This document shows positions 11,300 to 23,924 of a DNA stretch of 64,000 bases, piece by piece. A program made the position numbers and the translations under genes. The stretch comes from Vermamoeba vermiformis. Its lineage: Eukaryota; Tubulinea; Echinamoebida. The DNA is taken from the NCBI GenBank assembly GCA_045837725.1, contig JBEWZL010000121.1:1-64000 (forward strand), read 5' to 3'. The stretch's first letter is position 1. Every line of letters begins with the position of its first letter. The notes beneath the pieces were generated by a model that saw nothing but the letters and a program-made list of their open reading frames with translations, was not told the DNA's origin and did no database searches.

Positions 11300-13355
11300 A
11301 TGGAAGAAGTAACGGCCAAGCAAGGTAAATTATCGGTTTATATTATCCTAAAAGCTGTTGCAAAATGCAGCTGTGCTCGATCGCATCTCGATCAAAATAA
11401 CGTTCCGGCAAAAAATCTGTATTTTATAGGACTTATTAATTGCAGTATTTTGCATTGCGCTAGAAAATCAAATCTTTTGCGGTAATGCAAGATCTAATCT
11501 ATTTTTCCCTCTTACAGCGGAATTAGAAGAGTTATCTCACCTCGAAGCCGAGCCCAATACAGATACATCAAAATCATCAAGGACATCTTCAGGAGACTCA
11601 GATGCGCCTGTAGTAAATGATGATGACGAGGCAGGTGTAGAACTCGAGGACGAGTACGAAGAACAAGAAGGAGCCCGCTACAGCTGATTCTAAAAAAGTC
11701 AGAAAACGAAAGGCAAAGCTCACCAAGTTGATTACAGACGGTAATTATCGCCACTAAACACGAAAACTCGCTTTACTAATCTGACACAACAGTTGAAAGT
11801 GTCAAAACTAAGCGGTTGCAAACCTCCGTCTATTGTATGGCGTATATAGGTAAGACTTTTTTATCAATAATGAGTTCACCACGGAAAATCTAATTCCGGA
11901 TCGGCAGCATTGGGATTTATCGTGGGAAGTCTTGGCCCAAGTTTGCTTCTATTGGCAGACAACGTTGGTGAAACGAGCGATACTATTGGTTCATTGTTTT
12001 CTGCTCGTGGCGTTGGCTGGATTACTGGTGCGTGAATGTTACGCGGTAGTTTTTAATGATCCTCAAAAATCCTAACGTAGTTTTCATACTTAGGGAGTAT
12101 TATAAGTGGATTTTTATACAAAAGGTTTAGAGCTCACCCGATGATGTTTGGTGCCCTGGTTACACTTGTCATGTGCTCGTTTGTGACACCTTTTGTGAGG
12201 TCATTTCCACTTCTACTGATTGTTACAGCAATTGTAGGATTGTACGTATACAGCTTTATATTATTTGACGTCGATACTGGCTAACCTTAGGATGCAGTTG
12301 CGGTGCTGTCATTGACGTGGGTGCTAACACAATGATCGTTCAAGTGTGGAAACAAGACTCCACTCCGTACCTTCAATTTTTGCACTTTAACTTCGGTGTG
12401 GGTTCAACTCTTTCGCCTTCAGTTATCGGAGGTGTTATGGCACTCTCAGAGAACAACAAATTACTGTGGTCCTACATTACTCTTGGATTTTTAATCGCAG
12501 CGTGTGCGGTCTTTCCGGTCATCATTAAGAGCCCTCCAGTTGAGACCGGCGATGAAAATGTAAGTTTTTGAACTATAACATAGCGCGGTAAGCCTAACAA
12601 CCATTTTAGAGCAAAAAAGTTAAGTGCGAAATGTCGCGCACAACCATGCACTACTATGGTATCGTGTTCTCTATTGCACTCTATTTGTTCTTGTATGTTG
12701 GTGCTGAAGTCTCGTACGGTGGTTGGATTTTCACATTTGGAGTCAAATTCTACGATATGGCTGATTGGATTGCTGCGTACTTGAGCTCAGCATTTTGGTT
12801 GTTCATCACGTTTGGTAGACTGTTAGCAGGTATGCGGATACGCTCGACATTTATTATCAATACTAACCATTGGTAGTCCCTCTCGCTACCAAATTAAGCA
12901 ACAAAACGTTGTTGTTAATCAACATGGGCGGCTGTTTCTTGAGCGTGTCGCTGCTGATTCTGTTCGGACACTTGAAGAGCCAAGCCATCCTTTGGATCAG
13001 CACCTGCGGCTATGGTTTATTCATGGCCTCAATCTTTGCTACGGCGTACTCGTTGCCTCAGTATCTAGGACTGGATATGGACAGCACTGCCTCAAGTATT
13101 TTGATTTGTGGATCGAGCTTGGGTGACATTCTCGTACCGATGTTCGTAGGTATGCTGATGACCAAGCACGGCCAATACGCTATGTTGCTCGCAGTTTGGG
13201 GTGTCTCCATCATTTTGTTGGTCATTTACGTGGCGGTAGTGCATGGAATACACAAATTTTTGGGACCGAGACCCGGCGAGGTCAAACAAATAGAAGAGGC
13301 TCAAAATGTATTGACTACAAGTGGTGAAACAAACGACAGCCAAACTCGATTGTAA
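11300..13355 (+). CDS. Major facilitator superfamily transporter, MFSD4-like
   Basis: Exons read by splice motifs: 11300-11324, 11518-11740, 11793-11849, 11908-12027, 12094-12241, 12298-12559, 12610-12829 and 12877-13355. The N-terminus is acidic then basic and hydrophilic. The membrane part starts at KRLQTSVYCMAYIG and continues as LGFIVGSLGPSLLLLADN, GSLFSARGVGWITG, then further helices to a tail after HGIHKFLGPRPGE. This pattern (GSLFSARGVGW, SSILICGSSLGD near the end) is typical of MFSD4-type members, which are proposed sugar or metabolite carriers; the substrate is unknown. One oddity: exon 2 read straight through hits a TGA near 11685. Removing a 31-nt GT...AG segment at about 11625-11655 restores frame, so there is either a very small intron or an indel. 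Strand, family and all downstream exons are secure. Confidence 0.88.
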
Positions 13356-13470
13356 ATAAACGTTCCAAAAAAAAGTCGCGCTTTGATTGGTGGCTAAATT
13401 TATTGCTGAAAGAAGAGAAATTCAACGCGTTTGCCAACCTATTTAAACTACTTACAAACCTGCAATAACC

Positions 13471-15404
13471 ATGGAAGAACGTGTAAACGTATTTGGACGA
13501 ACAGTTGAAGACCTATTCGAACCAGACGGTAACGACCTTCGAACAAGACCTATCCAACCTTTCTCAAAACAAAAACTATAAAAATATTAGCAATCGTTTT
13601 GATACTGCCAAATGGTCTGATACCCTTACATTAAATAGCAGGGTCATATAAAATACAAAATTAAATCATTACTTTTTATTGCATTATTAAAGCCAAGCAA
13701 TTATTGATTTATAAAATGCCATCATTCTATTATATTATTTAACGATTGATTTAGATTATTTTCGGATTGAACGATACTATGAGGATATCAAAGATCACAC
13801 TTTCGATACCGTTGTGCTTCCATTATCCTTGACTGAAGCCGAGGAATTAGCTAAGTATGGATATATAATATGTTTATAGAATACGGATTTAATCAACTTC
13901 GGCAGGTACCGTGAAGCAACGAAATTTTTAATGCAGATGCGCTCATTCGCTGGTACTGCTAAGATTCCGGAGATGGAGCTACCAGAGTCAACAAAGAAAG
14001 TAATGGATGACGTAAGCATAGTATGTCGATCTTTATTTCCGTTGTTTAACGAATAAGAACGCAGATCGCGGATCGATTAGACAAAGTGTTCAAAGAGTGG
14101 GGAGGCGGTGCTTTCGTGAAGCTAAGTACCCGAAGGTAATAATTACACGAGAGCTTACTGGATTGGCAAGTACTAATCGGTCTATACAGTCCTAAAGACG
14201 CTGTTTTGTCGTCACAAAAAATCAAGCAAATTATCGAAGAAGAGCTCGGAGAGAACGAACAAGACGAATACAAAGGACTGGATTGGAACACGAGAGCGCT
14301 CATTGCTTTTACCAGAGGTAAGAAGGAAGATTATCGGTTCCTCAATCAAAGTCCCAGCCTTACCTCTTTACAGCTTGTAGCAAGACAATGAAAGTAACCA
14401 CCGGACGAGAGGCAATAGAGCTATTATTTAACAGCGATCGAACTTACCAAGACATTTTGAGAATGAAGTTGATGCTCGCTGACAAGTTCGAGATGAAGCT
14501 CATCGCTCGAAAGTGGGTAGAAATCGACCCCGAATTAGAGTTCAGAAGTAAGTCTCGCCCTTGATATGAAGACTGCATCGTCATTAACCAAACTTATAAC
14601 CAGCCTTTGTTGTGAACAAGAAAATCGTCGCGTGCACGCAGTACTATCCGCTTTGTTACGTGCCAAAGTTGAGTCAAAACAAAGAGAAGATCACCAAAGT
14701 ACTCTTCGACTATTTCGAGAAAGTGAAGGACTTAATCAAAATAGAAACTTACACGATCGACTTCGTGCTCTCGAGGGATCTGAGTAAGTTGTGGTCATTT
14801 CAATCCATTGTTGAGTACTAACCATTACCTCTTGCATAAGATTCCGTTCAAATAATTGAGCTTAATAACCCTCCGCCAACGGCAGGTGTTTCATTGTTTA
14901 ACTGGGACGATCCGAACGACCGAAAGATTCTGACCGAAGGTCCTTTTCAAATGAGAATTTTGATAGATGCTTTGGTATGTACTAAGCTATCAATATAATA
15001 TTTATTTATCGTTTTTCTCAGCCCGAGACAGCAATGTCGGAGATTCATAAGCCCCTAGCAATGTTAATCCGGCGATTGGAGCAAGTGCAGAAGAAATCTC
15101 GCGGGGAGATTGAGGATTTCAACGAAGAAGACTTCATATGTCACACTAGTAGCTGCTGCAATGAATGTCGGGCAACACCGATCATTGGATACAGATTTCG
15201 GTAAGTTTTCAAGTACTCGAGGATCGGATGTCTGATCTCAACTTTAGTTGTTTGCAATGTCCGGGAAGTTATGACCTTTGTCGACCATGCTTTGAAACAG
15301 TAATTGATGACCACGACAAATCACACAATTTCGAAGTGTTTAAGTCCCCAGATCTTCCTCCTGAGCCGGTCGAACGCGCCAAAAAGCGATGTCTTATCAT
15401 GTAG
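13471..15404 (+). CDS. CDC123/D123-like ATP-grasp protein with C-terminal ZZ zinc finger and CaaX box
   Basis: Ten exons: 13471-13528, 13755-13854, 13906-14011, 14065-14135, 14190-14317, 14374-14547, 14604-14783, 14841-14974, 15022-15200 and 15248-15404. Conserved D123-family blocks appear in order: YFRIERYYEDIKDHTFDT at the start, WGGGAFVKLSTRSPKDA, FRTFVVNKKIVACTQYYPLC, and VLSRDLNSVQIIELNNP with LFNWDDPNDRK. CDC123 proteins are ATP-grasp enzymes that help assemble translation factor eIF2. The last two exons add a ZZ-type finger (CCNECRATPIIGYRFRC...CxxC, then CRPCF and HDKSHNF), followed by KKRCLIM and a stop. CLIM after lysines fits a prenylation CaaX signal. The known family does not normally carry these additions, so this may be a membrane-attached paralogue rather than the eIF2 chaperone. 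The family call is strong; the function of this version is inference. Confidence 0.85.
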
Positions 15405-15542
15405 TTATAATGTAAGTATACTAAATCCAATTTATTCACGAATATAATCAAAGCAGTAGAAATCACGCGGTATTGAAAACATGCCATAATTGGTATTGAT
15501 TGCAAAATAAGTGGAACGGGTCATTTTTGAATACTTACCAAC

Positions 15543-17642
15543 ATGAGCGCAACAAATCAAGTTTTATTTTTATTAGCCACACTGTTGTGCGCGAGCCTCG
15601 TCAGTACGCAACATAACCATGGCAATCCGTCGACGAACAATAACAATAATGGCGGAGACGGCAGAGGTTCGTCCATGAAGTACAAGGACGCCGGTTTTAG
15701 ACTTAGTGTTCACTCGGATGGATTTTATTGCGACGGTAAGCACTTTCTTATCCTAGTTTGCAAAGCAAAGAATTTCTGGAGATCCAAGCGCGGATCTTCC
15801 ATTCAGTACTCCGCATTTTACTAAAATTCAACCAAAAACAATAGTACAACAATACAAATAATTTAAAATAAATCCGCTTATTCCTACACAATTTGGAACA
15901 TTTTATGTCACGATCAGCCGTATTCCAAACACTTCAGTGGCACTTTTTAGGAATACTTTATTTATTGTAATTAATCTTCGAAAACTGACTTACTTCTCGT
16001 ACCCGAACAATTATTGACGTCTTTTTTTGACACTTCAGAAAATCTCATGACGCCGAACGGACCGAATCCATCCGCTTCAAACGTCATTTTAGAACGACCT
16101 CAAAGTTGGGCTTATTACCATCCGTTCCGCTTATACTTTTGCGGAGTTACTTCTACAATGCCAATTTCTTACGAGATGAGGATCGAGATCGAAAACAAAT
16201 CGATAGCGCAGTTCTCAATGGCTGATGGATATCATCAAGTAAGAACATTCAATTGGATGGCGCACGTTTGCTACGGAGAGGGCTTAGACGACCCAATTTG
16301 TTGGGACAAGGTAACGAATCCGCCGAATTTTCAATTAAGTACTTATTCGTTGGTACAGATCCGCAAATCGGAGGCCATCATGATCTGCTTGGAATCCGGC
16401 GTTACCAAGGCTCATATCAATTTCTATTTCCCTGGCTCGGGTACGGAGATTTGTTTCATTTTTTTTCTCCGAGTTCTAATTTATTTAATTAGGTGAACAT
16501 GCTCACACAGATGTTCAACTCCTTTGCAACGGTACCGATTACGATCGAATTTACTGGGAGAACCCAGCATACGGCCACTGGTTGCCTGGCGGTGGTCCCT
16601 TTATCGGTTACACTCTTTTGTTGATGCTCGAGCTCGGTATCATTAAGTCAAGTAACTACAAATCCAACAACGAAATCAGAACCAAGAAAGAAGGCAGGCG
16701 TAAACGACGAAACTCAGTTGAAATTGAGACTTCGAGCGACACCAACAGCGAAGACGAAGCCAACGGACTTAATGGAGTCACTCTTGAAGACGACCAGGAT
16801 GACCTTGTAATCTCTCAACGTCGCAGTCCTCGTGGTACCGTTATCACTCGCATTTTCCGTCGCGCAAAACATGTGGCCAAGAAAACTTGGGTCGCATTGG
16901 GCTTCGAGAACTTCGTACTCGTCTCCACTGGTTTTGGTACGAAATGACATTGTTCGCTTTCAAATTATCTCATACTAACGTCGGTTTCAGGTGTTTTTGC
17001 TGCGCATATTCCTCACGGTAACATTTCGTGGGCAGATCCGTTTAACTTGATGCACTTGATGCTTGGCGGCACAATGTTAGTGATGGGTCTTGTCGGCACC
17101 CTATTCAACACAAGATACATGGCCAAGATCACCTTCAACTTTACTGTCTCACTGACCTTGGTTATGCTCGGTATCATGATGAAATATCACGAGCAAGAGG
17201 AGGGTTTGATCGGTCTTGTGCACGATACCTTTACCTACGGTAAGTACAGAATATTCAAATATACTTACTCGGTCTCGGCTCTAACTGAGGGAAATTTACG
17301 GTGATCGAAATAATTTCTTGGATTCCGACTAATTTACTTGGTTTAGGCATCGTTATCAGTGGTTTGTTCCGCATGGTTAGCGACTTCTTGCCCAAATTCA
17401 AACTCTTGTTCATCGTTACTGGTATTTGGGCCACCTTCACTTTTGCCCTTGGCTCTCCTTCGTGGATGATTTCATTCATCTCTTTGGGCATTATGGATGT
17501 AACTTTTGTGATCTTCACTGGCTTTGTCAGCATCTCTTGGGTTTGCTTCTGGGTATTTGTTGGCTATCTCGTTAACAAACGTCGCGAGTCGCGCAGTTAT
17601 CATTCCCTTAACGGTGAATCAATCGCTATGCAAGCCCTGTAA
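15543..17642 (+). CDS. Secreted-domain multi-pass membrane protein
   Basis: Exons 15543-15735, 16039-16310, 16359-16440, 16493-16936, 16991-17239 and 17347-17642. It begins with a clear signal peptide (VLFLLATLLCASLVSTQ), then an Asn-rich linker and an ectodomain with Cys and Trp residues (RPQSWAYYHPFRLYFCG, HVCYGEGLDDPICWDK). A first membrane segment (GPFIGYTLLLMLELGII) precedes a charged Ser/Glu/Asp-rich loop, then about six more segments follow. The block LMHLMLGGTMLVMGLVGT ... LGIMMKYHEQEEG ... HDTFTYGIVISG resembles the His-rich membrane core of TMEM45/Ytp1-type proteins, a weak match by eye. The 48-nt intron at 16311-16358 is a multiple of three without a stop, so its retention would add 16 residues. 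Confidence 0.75.
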
Positions 17643-17736
17643 GACACTTTTTTTGTTGAACGGTAAAAAATTTTGTTTTTTGTAAAGTGTTCAGTCGTTT
17701 ATAGAGTTTTAAGCCTCAAACAATAGAAGCACAAAG

Positions 17737-18756
17737 ATGTCGAAAGCAACGCCGCTTCAATCAGCAGCAGGTTCGGAAATACACCAGATTGAGCACAGCT
17801 ATTGTGCCCACACTTACTTATTAAAATCAGGTCTCGGAGAAGATTTCAAAGTTCAAGATTTGATCAAATCTGGTAAAGCGGGTGACGTGAACGCAGGTGA
17901 CGCGAAGGTAAATTTGAGATCAATTCATAATCCAACCGTAATGGCGTTGTAAAATTACATAAAATACAGGGATGGACTGCTTTGCATACTGCCGTTGCTC
18001 ATAACCACGAGTAAGCGTAATATACAATTTAATAAAATTTAATTGAGAAAAAAATCTTTTTCAACTGGAATTAAAATCTAATTATGCAATCAGCGGTGTC
18101 GTAGAAATTCTGCTTAAGGATGGCAAAGCAAATTCCAATGTCAAGGATCGTGATTCAACAACACCATTGCACGTCGCTGCCGCTGCAGGAAACGCAAAGG
18201 TGGATCATTCAATTTCCGTATCTTGTGCCTGAAAATTAATATTTATTATTCAAGGTCGTTAACACTTTATTACAACACGGTGCGCAAGTTGGTGCGAAGA
18301 ATAGAAATGGTATGAATGGAGTTTCAAATGACGAACGAATGAAACCCTTTTGTCCACGACAAGGCTAACGCGTAACATATCGCAGGTGAAACTGCCTTGA
18401 TGCTAGCAGTGAGCAACAATACGTAAGCGGAAGTGGAAGGACGCTTCAAAGTTAATTGGTTCTAATCTCACCCCTAGGCCGAATGCGTTGATTACCGCAC
18501 AAAATTTGATTAATGGCGGCGCTAATGTAAATGTAAGTACTTTTTCTGTGATTAGCGTTCTTATTTATCTTTATGACTTGTCTAGGATAAAAACAATTCG
18601 GGCCGAACAGCGTTGCATTTGGCCGTTCGCGCCGGATCTGTTCCAGTTGTCCAATTGCTGATCGCGCAAGGCGCTAAAAAAGACGCTACCGATAACTTGG
18701 GAATGTCCGTCAAGGATTTTGCTGAAGGAAATCAAGAGATTATTAACTTGCTTTAA
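17737..18756 (+). CDS. Ankyrin-repeat protein (~200 residues)
   Basis: Seven exons: 17737-17907, 17970-18010, 18094-18199, 18255-18309, 18386-18422, 18478-18532 and 18596-18756. After a short N-terminal segment (HSYCAHTYLLKSGLGEDF) the rest is ankyrin repeats: DLIKSGKAGDVNAGDAKGWTALHTAVAHNH, VVEILLKDGKANSNVKDRDSTTPLHVAA, VVNTLLQHGAQVGAKNRNGETALMLAV, then NLINGGANVNDKNNSGRTALHLAVRAG and a final VVQLLIAQGAKKDATDNLGM. It ends about 20 residues later. No other domain is present. It is likely cytosolic and serves in protein-protein binding; no partner can be named. Confidence 0.85.
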
Positions 18757-18963
18757 CGCGAGCGCGATGTATTATTAATAATTGTTAAATGTTCATGATC
18801 ACAGATACCGAATCCATTTTATATTTACACTGGTGTAGAAGTGCTATGTAACACAGTTTATTTTGGAGGAGTATTGAATCACAACGAAGCGTGACACTAC
18901 AGAAACTTCCAAATCCACAATAATGCTAACTCTAATTGCCTATCAATGGGACTACCACACTAA

Positions 18964-21900
18964 ATGATTGTTCTTATCTTGACATTGTTGGTAGTGTCCG
19001 CTAGCATCGCGGATATGCGTCAAATCCAACCTCTTCCGCAAACTGAACAGCAAGTCTTGCATGATTTATTAGATGCTATTAATTTAGAATATATTGGGTG
19101 GCGTCGAGACTTCATTTCAGGAGCTTGCAATGATAAAAATGTATATTTTGCTGGATTAACTTGCGGAGACGCAGAAATATTTGACTCGACGAGCGGAAAA
19201 AATGTATCTGTTAGAGTTATTGAGGATTTGTAAGTATTCATAATTATTTCCATTTATTCATTCAATTAATTTTGTGTGGTGCGTTGAACACCTTTGTTTA
19301 CATTTTAGCTAATTAATGAAGCATCTAATTATCAATATAATAATCCTATTTTAGGAATTTACGAGATTCATCTCTTCGCGGCACAATTCCAAGCTCGATC
19401 GGGAACTTGTTGCATCTACAGGAGCTGTAAGCGTTGCACGGCCAAATAATAGTGATATTAATTCGTACTCATCATAGGCACGTAGTTGGTACAGGTTTTC
19501 ATGGCACAATACCCGCATCACTAGCTGACATCTCGACTTTGCGGACACTGTAAGGTTGCAATTGATCCAACTAATCTAATCTCAATTATGTAGGATAATT
19601 GGCGAAACTAATATCGAAGGCACCGTGCCAGACATCTTTAATAATAAGCCTTACTTAAGTAACGTGTACGTAACAGTGTTTCTTATTATCGGTCCCAATA
19701 CTCAACATTATTAACAGGGAGTTTGTTGACAATGCACGATTAAAAGGCACCATTCCCGCGTCGTTATTTGGATTGTCAAGACTACAGAATTTGTAAGATA
19801 CGAATAACGAAGGCTAGGATACATTTTAATCTTCGACTTCTAGAATGTTGAACTCGCCATTTGAAGGCACGATTCCTGAGGCCATTGGTCAATTAACGGC
19901 CATTAATTTTCTGTAAGTCATATTACGTAAGCTCGTATAATATTAATCAATCTTTGTTACAAAGGGGACTTCGTGGAACGAACTTTGTTGGGACCATTCC
20001 CGCTAGCATTAACAATCTGCGTAACATGCTGCATTTGTACGTCGTTGGTAATTAGTGTGCACTTATTTAACGCTTGTTTCAGCTACATTTCGGACAACAA
20101 GCAATTGAGCGGATCTCTTCCGTTTACCGCTGAAATGCCAAATTTAATCAACATGTAAGCGCTCCTTATTACTCTTATTCATATTTTAACACTACTGTAT
20201 TAGGGAAGTAGTTGATAATCCGCAAATAGAAGGAACTCTGCAAGACTTCGTTACGTATACTCCGAACGTCGCTTGGCTGTAAGTTGAATTCTCTAATGCC
20301 CATTAGTATTAAGACTTATTTAGGCGAGTTCACGGTTCGAAGTTTTCAGGAACAATTCCGTCGTCCATCGGTAGACTAGGAAAACTCGAACGATTGTAAG
20401 ATTGGGCTCGATCGTAGTTGACGAATTGCACTAGACTCACGGCTATATTTTACCAGCATATTGCGTAATTTGCCGCTCACTGGAACAATTCCTGATAGTA
20501 TCTCCAACTGCAGATCATTGAATGCTTTGTAAGTTACGATAGCTTAATCAAGATAATTTGTATACTAAATTGGCTTCTAGCGAGGTGTCGAAGACGCAAG
20601 TATCCGGTGCTATTCCCAGCAGCTTATCACAATTGACTTCACTGCTTGTTTTGTAAGTACTGTAATCCTATGGCAAGGTAGATTATCACCAGAGCTGATG
20701 TGAACAAACAGAATCCTATCTGAAAATCGATTGGAGGGCACAATTCCAGGAGACATTTTCGCTCGTGCACAGCGCATGGTTTGGCTGTAAGTGTCACCAA
20801 ATGATTTCTCCACGTTCCTCGTACTAATATACATATAGTGATCTCTCTTCCAACAAATTGAGCGGAACAATTAGCCCTCAAATAGGCAGCATGCCGGCTC
20901 TGCAGTATTTGTAAGTAATCGCAGTGCCAAAGAATGACCTAACGCTGTGTTTAACCACTTTCTTCTTCTCAGAATTTTAGCCCGAAATCAGCTTGTGGGT
21001 ACTCTGCCGACAGAGCTATCTGGACTTACTCGAGCTGTGTTAATGTAAGTTATAGGAGATCTGTGCACGACATTAACGTGTTGTAGTAACTTGGCGTCCA
21101 ACAATTTCATCGGTGAAGTTCCCTCGCTGTACCTCATGACCAGACTTCGTGATTTGTAAGCAACACTAATAACCGCTCATTAACTGGTACTAACGGTTAC
21201 TATCCATAGGAATTTGAGCGACAACAGGTTCTCTGGTTCGCTGCCTGATTTTCATCTCTTGCCCGAGATGGCCAATGTTCGTGTCAGCAACAATTCATTC
21301 ACGGGTGCTATTCCACCCTCAGTAGGCACCTTGAGATCATTAGTCCTCCTGTAAGCTATTATTCTATTTCCTCTGCATCATTAGCTAAGACAGTGCTGTC
21401 AGGGATGCAAGTGAAAATCAGCTTTCGGGTACCTTGCCCGATTTGTCAAACTTACCGAGGCTACGACAAATGTAAGGCAAAGGCATTGTAACAATAATAC
21501 CTAATATAGTATCGCAGAGATGTCTCTAGTAATCAGTTGGGCGGGTGTTTGCCTCAGTTTGCACAAATTCAAGTAGACCAATGGTAACCACAACCACTAA
21601 TACTTGCAATTGTTACAGCTAATCATTTGCTTATAGCTTATTCCTAAACAACAATTTCGAATGCTGTTGTACGTCAGTACCTCCGTGTACAATGCTACGC
21701 ACACCGTGTGACTACGATCATTGCAACTTCCCGTCAAAAGCGCCAGTTGACGATGACGATGAAGACGATTTAACGCCGCACGAAGAAGGAAAAGAGCTGA
21801 AAGGATACGAAATAGCAATAGCCATCATCATTCCTATCGCTGTAGTAGTCGGTGTTGTCTTTTTAGCTATCCACTTGGTATCGAGGTGAGCAGATCCAGA

Positions 21901-23757
21901 TCCACTTTATTTTTGTCAGTCATTAACCACTATACTCTTAGACAAGAGAAGATTCGACACTATCGCACGTACATTGATGATGAACCTGGTCTCAGCAACT
22001 TTGGCGTTGTTCAATCGAGCAGCGTCGTGCCAGCAATTGTCAATTGGATTCCTCCATTGTCCCACAAGTGCGTACATCGCTGATCAAACTATGATTTCGT
22101 CGTGCTTAATTGTGCTTTAGATTTACGGAACTTGAGAAACTGCCGATCAAACTGTCCAAGTCGACCTTCACTTTTGACAACGAAGGAAATCAGTTTGAAG
22201 TTCAACGTCAATACGTGGACTCCTTCACCGTGTCTATCCGTTTGCCTAAGGTAAAAACAGTTAATATAGTTGGTATAATGCTTACGTCAACTTAGGTCCC
22301 GCCTCCCAAACCGCTGAACCTCAATCGCGACACTGAAATAGTTGAGTTAGATGATATGGACTCGGTAAATATCAATTTTTTAACTACTAGACTATGCATT
22401 TTCTAATACTCGAACAGAAACGCAATGTCGCAGATCCCAACAAAGTGTACAACGTCAGATTTCACGTGCCCAACACATACAAGTACCAATTTGCCATCGA
22501 ACCGTCTTCTGTTGTTGTCGTCAAGGTATGTTAGTGACCTAAAGGTTGATACGCTGACTTGCTGCAGGGACGCAATGCCGATGTGGATGTGAAGCTGACG
22601 ATGAACATGACCACCGAAGTGAACATCAAAATTGGCGTGGAAATCGAGAACTTGAAAATTTATTCGTTCTTGTACGTGCATGCAAACGCCCAGCCTTCAC
22701 ATTTGATCGATTACGATGAAGTTGATCTCGAGAGCTCGATTTCAATTGGTGATGGACCGTAAGTTAGCGAGTATATTTTGACTTGGTTAGACATTTGATA
22801 ACATTATCATTATTAGTTATGGATCCGTCTACAGAGGAAAGGTATGAAGGTATTGTAAGTGTTGATATGTAGCTAATTCTTGTGCAGTATCGTGGCTTGG
22901 AAGTAGCTGTCAAACGACTCAAAATTCATGACCTGCAACCAGACATAAGAGAAAAATTTATTCGTGAGGTCCAATTGATGAATAAATTGCGTCACTCGAA
23001 TATCGGTAAGAAAATTTTATCGCATTTGACGCGTCTGACGTCGTTTTAGTTCAATTCATTGGCGCATCCGAAGCATCAGGGAAAATGGCCATTGTTACCG
23101 AATTTATTGAAGGAGGATACGTAGGGCAGGTATGTCGAACGAAACTAAAAGAATTGGATTTGCTATTGGGTACTAATGAGGTGAATAGTTATTGCTGGCA
23201 CAACCGCAGTCAGGATGGAAACTTAGGTTGCGCATTGCTCTTGACGCGGCCAAAGCGTTGGAATTCTTACATCAAAACCATTGCACCCACCGCGATATAA
23301 AGATGGAGAACTTAATGGTAAGGCTAACTTGTAGTGAGAAAGTGCTGATGGTTCCGTTCAGGTTGTTTCTCAAGATCCATCCGCGCCAGTGGTAGTCAAG
23401 TTAGGCGACTTTGGAACGTCACGCGCACTAGGCGATGCTTCGAAACATCACTTTTCAGTCGATGAATTGCTGTACATGGCCCCTGAAGTTTTGAACAAGC
23501 AACCGTACGATACCAAAGCGGATGTGTACGCGTTTGGTGTAGTTCTGTGGATTATCGCCGCGCAAAAACTGCCTTATCAAAGTATGTCACATCCACGGGA
23601 TATAATAGCACACGTGACTTCAGGACGTCGTGAGATTATTCCTCGAGATTGTCCTGGAGATCTGGCTTCCTTAATCAAGCAGTGCTGGGCTCAAAATCCA
23701 GAGGATAGACCCGATTTTTCCACTATTGTGCGAGAGCTGCAGATTTCTCAAGCTTAG
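18964..23757 (+). CDS. LRR receptor-like protein kinase (TKL type) with juxtamembrane beta domain
   Basis: About 28 exons. A signal peptide (MIVLILTLLVVSASIAD) and an LRR N-cap (exon 18964-19229, WRRDFISGACNDKN) precede roughly 20 leucine-rich repeats. Nearly every LRR is its own 72-nt exon cut in the same phase after CT/TT (19355-19426, 19478-19549, 19594-19665, and so on to about 21550). A Cys cap follows (CCCTSVPPC), then one membrane helix (EIAIAIIIPIAVVVGVVFLAIHLV, about 21805-21885). Exons 21941-22758 encode a beta-rich domain (SKSTFTFDNEGNQFEV, VRFHVPNTYKYQFAIEP) that resembles an MSP-like sandwich. The kinase occupies about 22740-23757 with the glycine loop GDGPYGSVYRGK, the lysine in VAVKRL, HRDIKMENLM, GDFGTSRA and MAPEVL, so it should be active. 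It ends with RPDFSTIVRELQ. The extracellular ligand is unknown. Confidence 0.9.
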
Positions 23758-23924
23758 TTCAGTAAACATTGTTGTACATTTAAAATCGGACAAACATTTT
23801 AATCAGAGAGTAATGTTGTTACCACTCAGCTTTAAAGCAATGCTATGCCATGGAACATTGAAAAGCTTATCAATAGTAGGTAAATCATTCACTAAATGGT
23901 ACATTTACTATTTACACTGATCCA

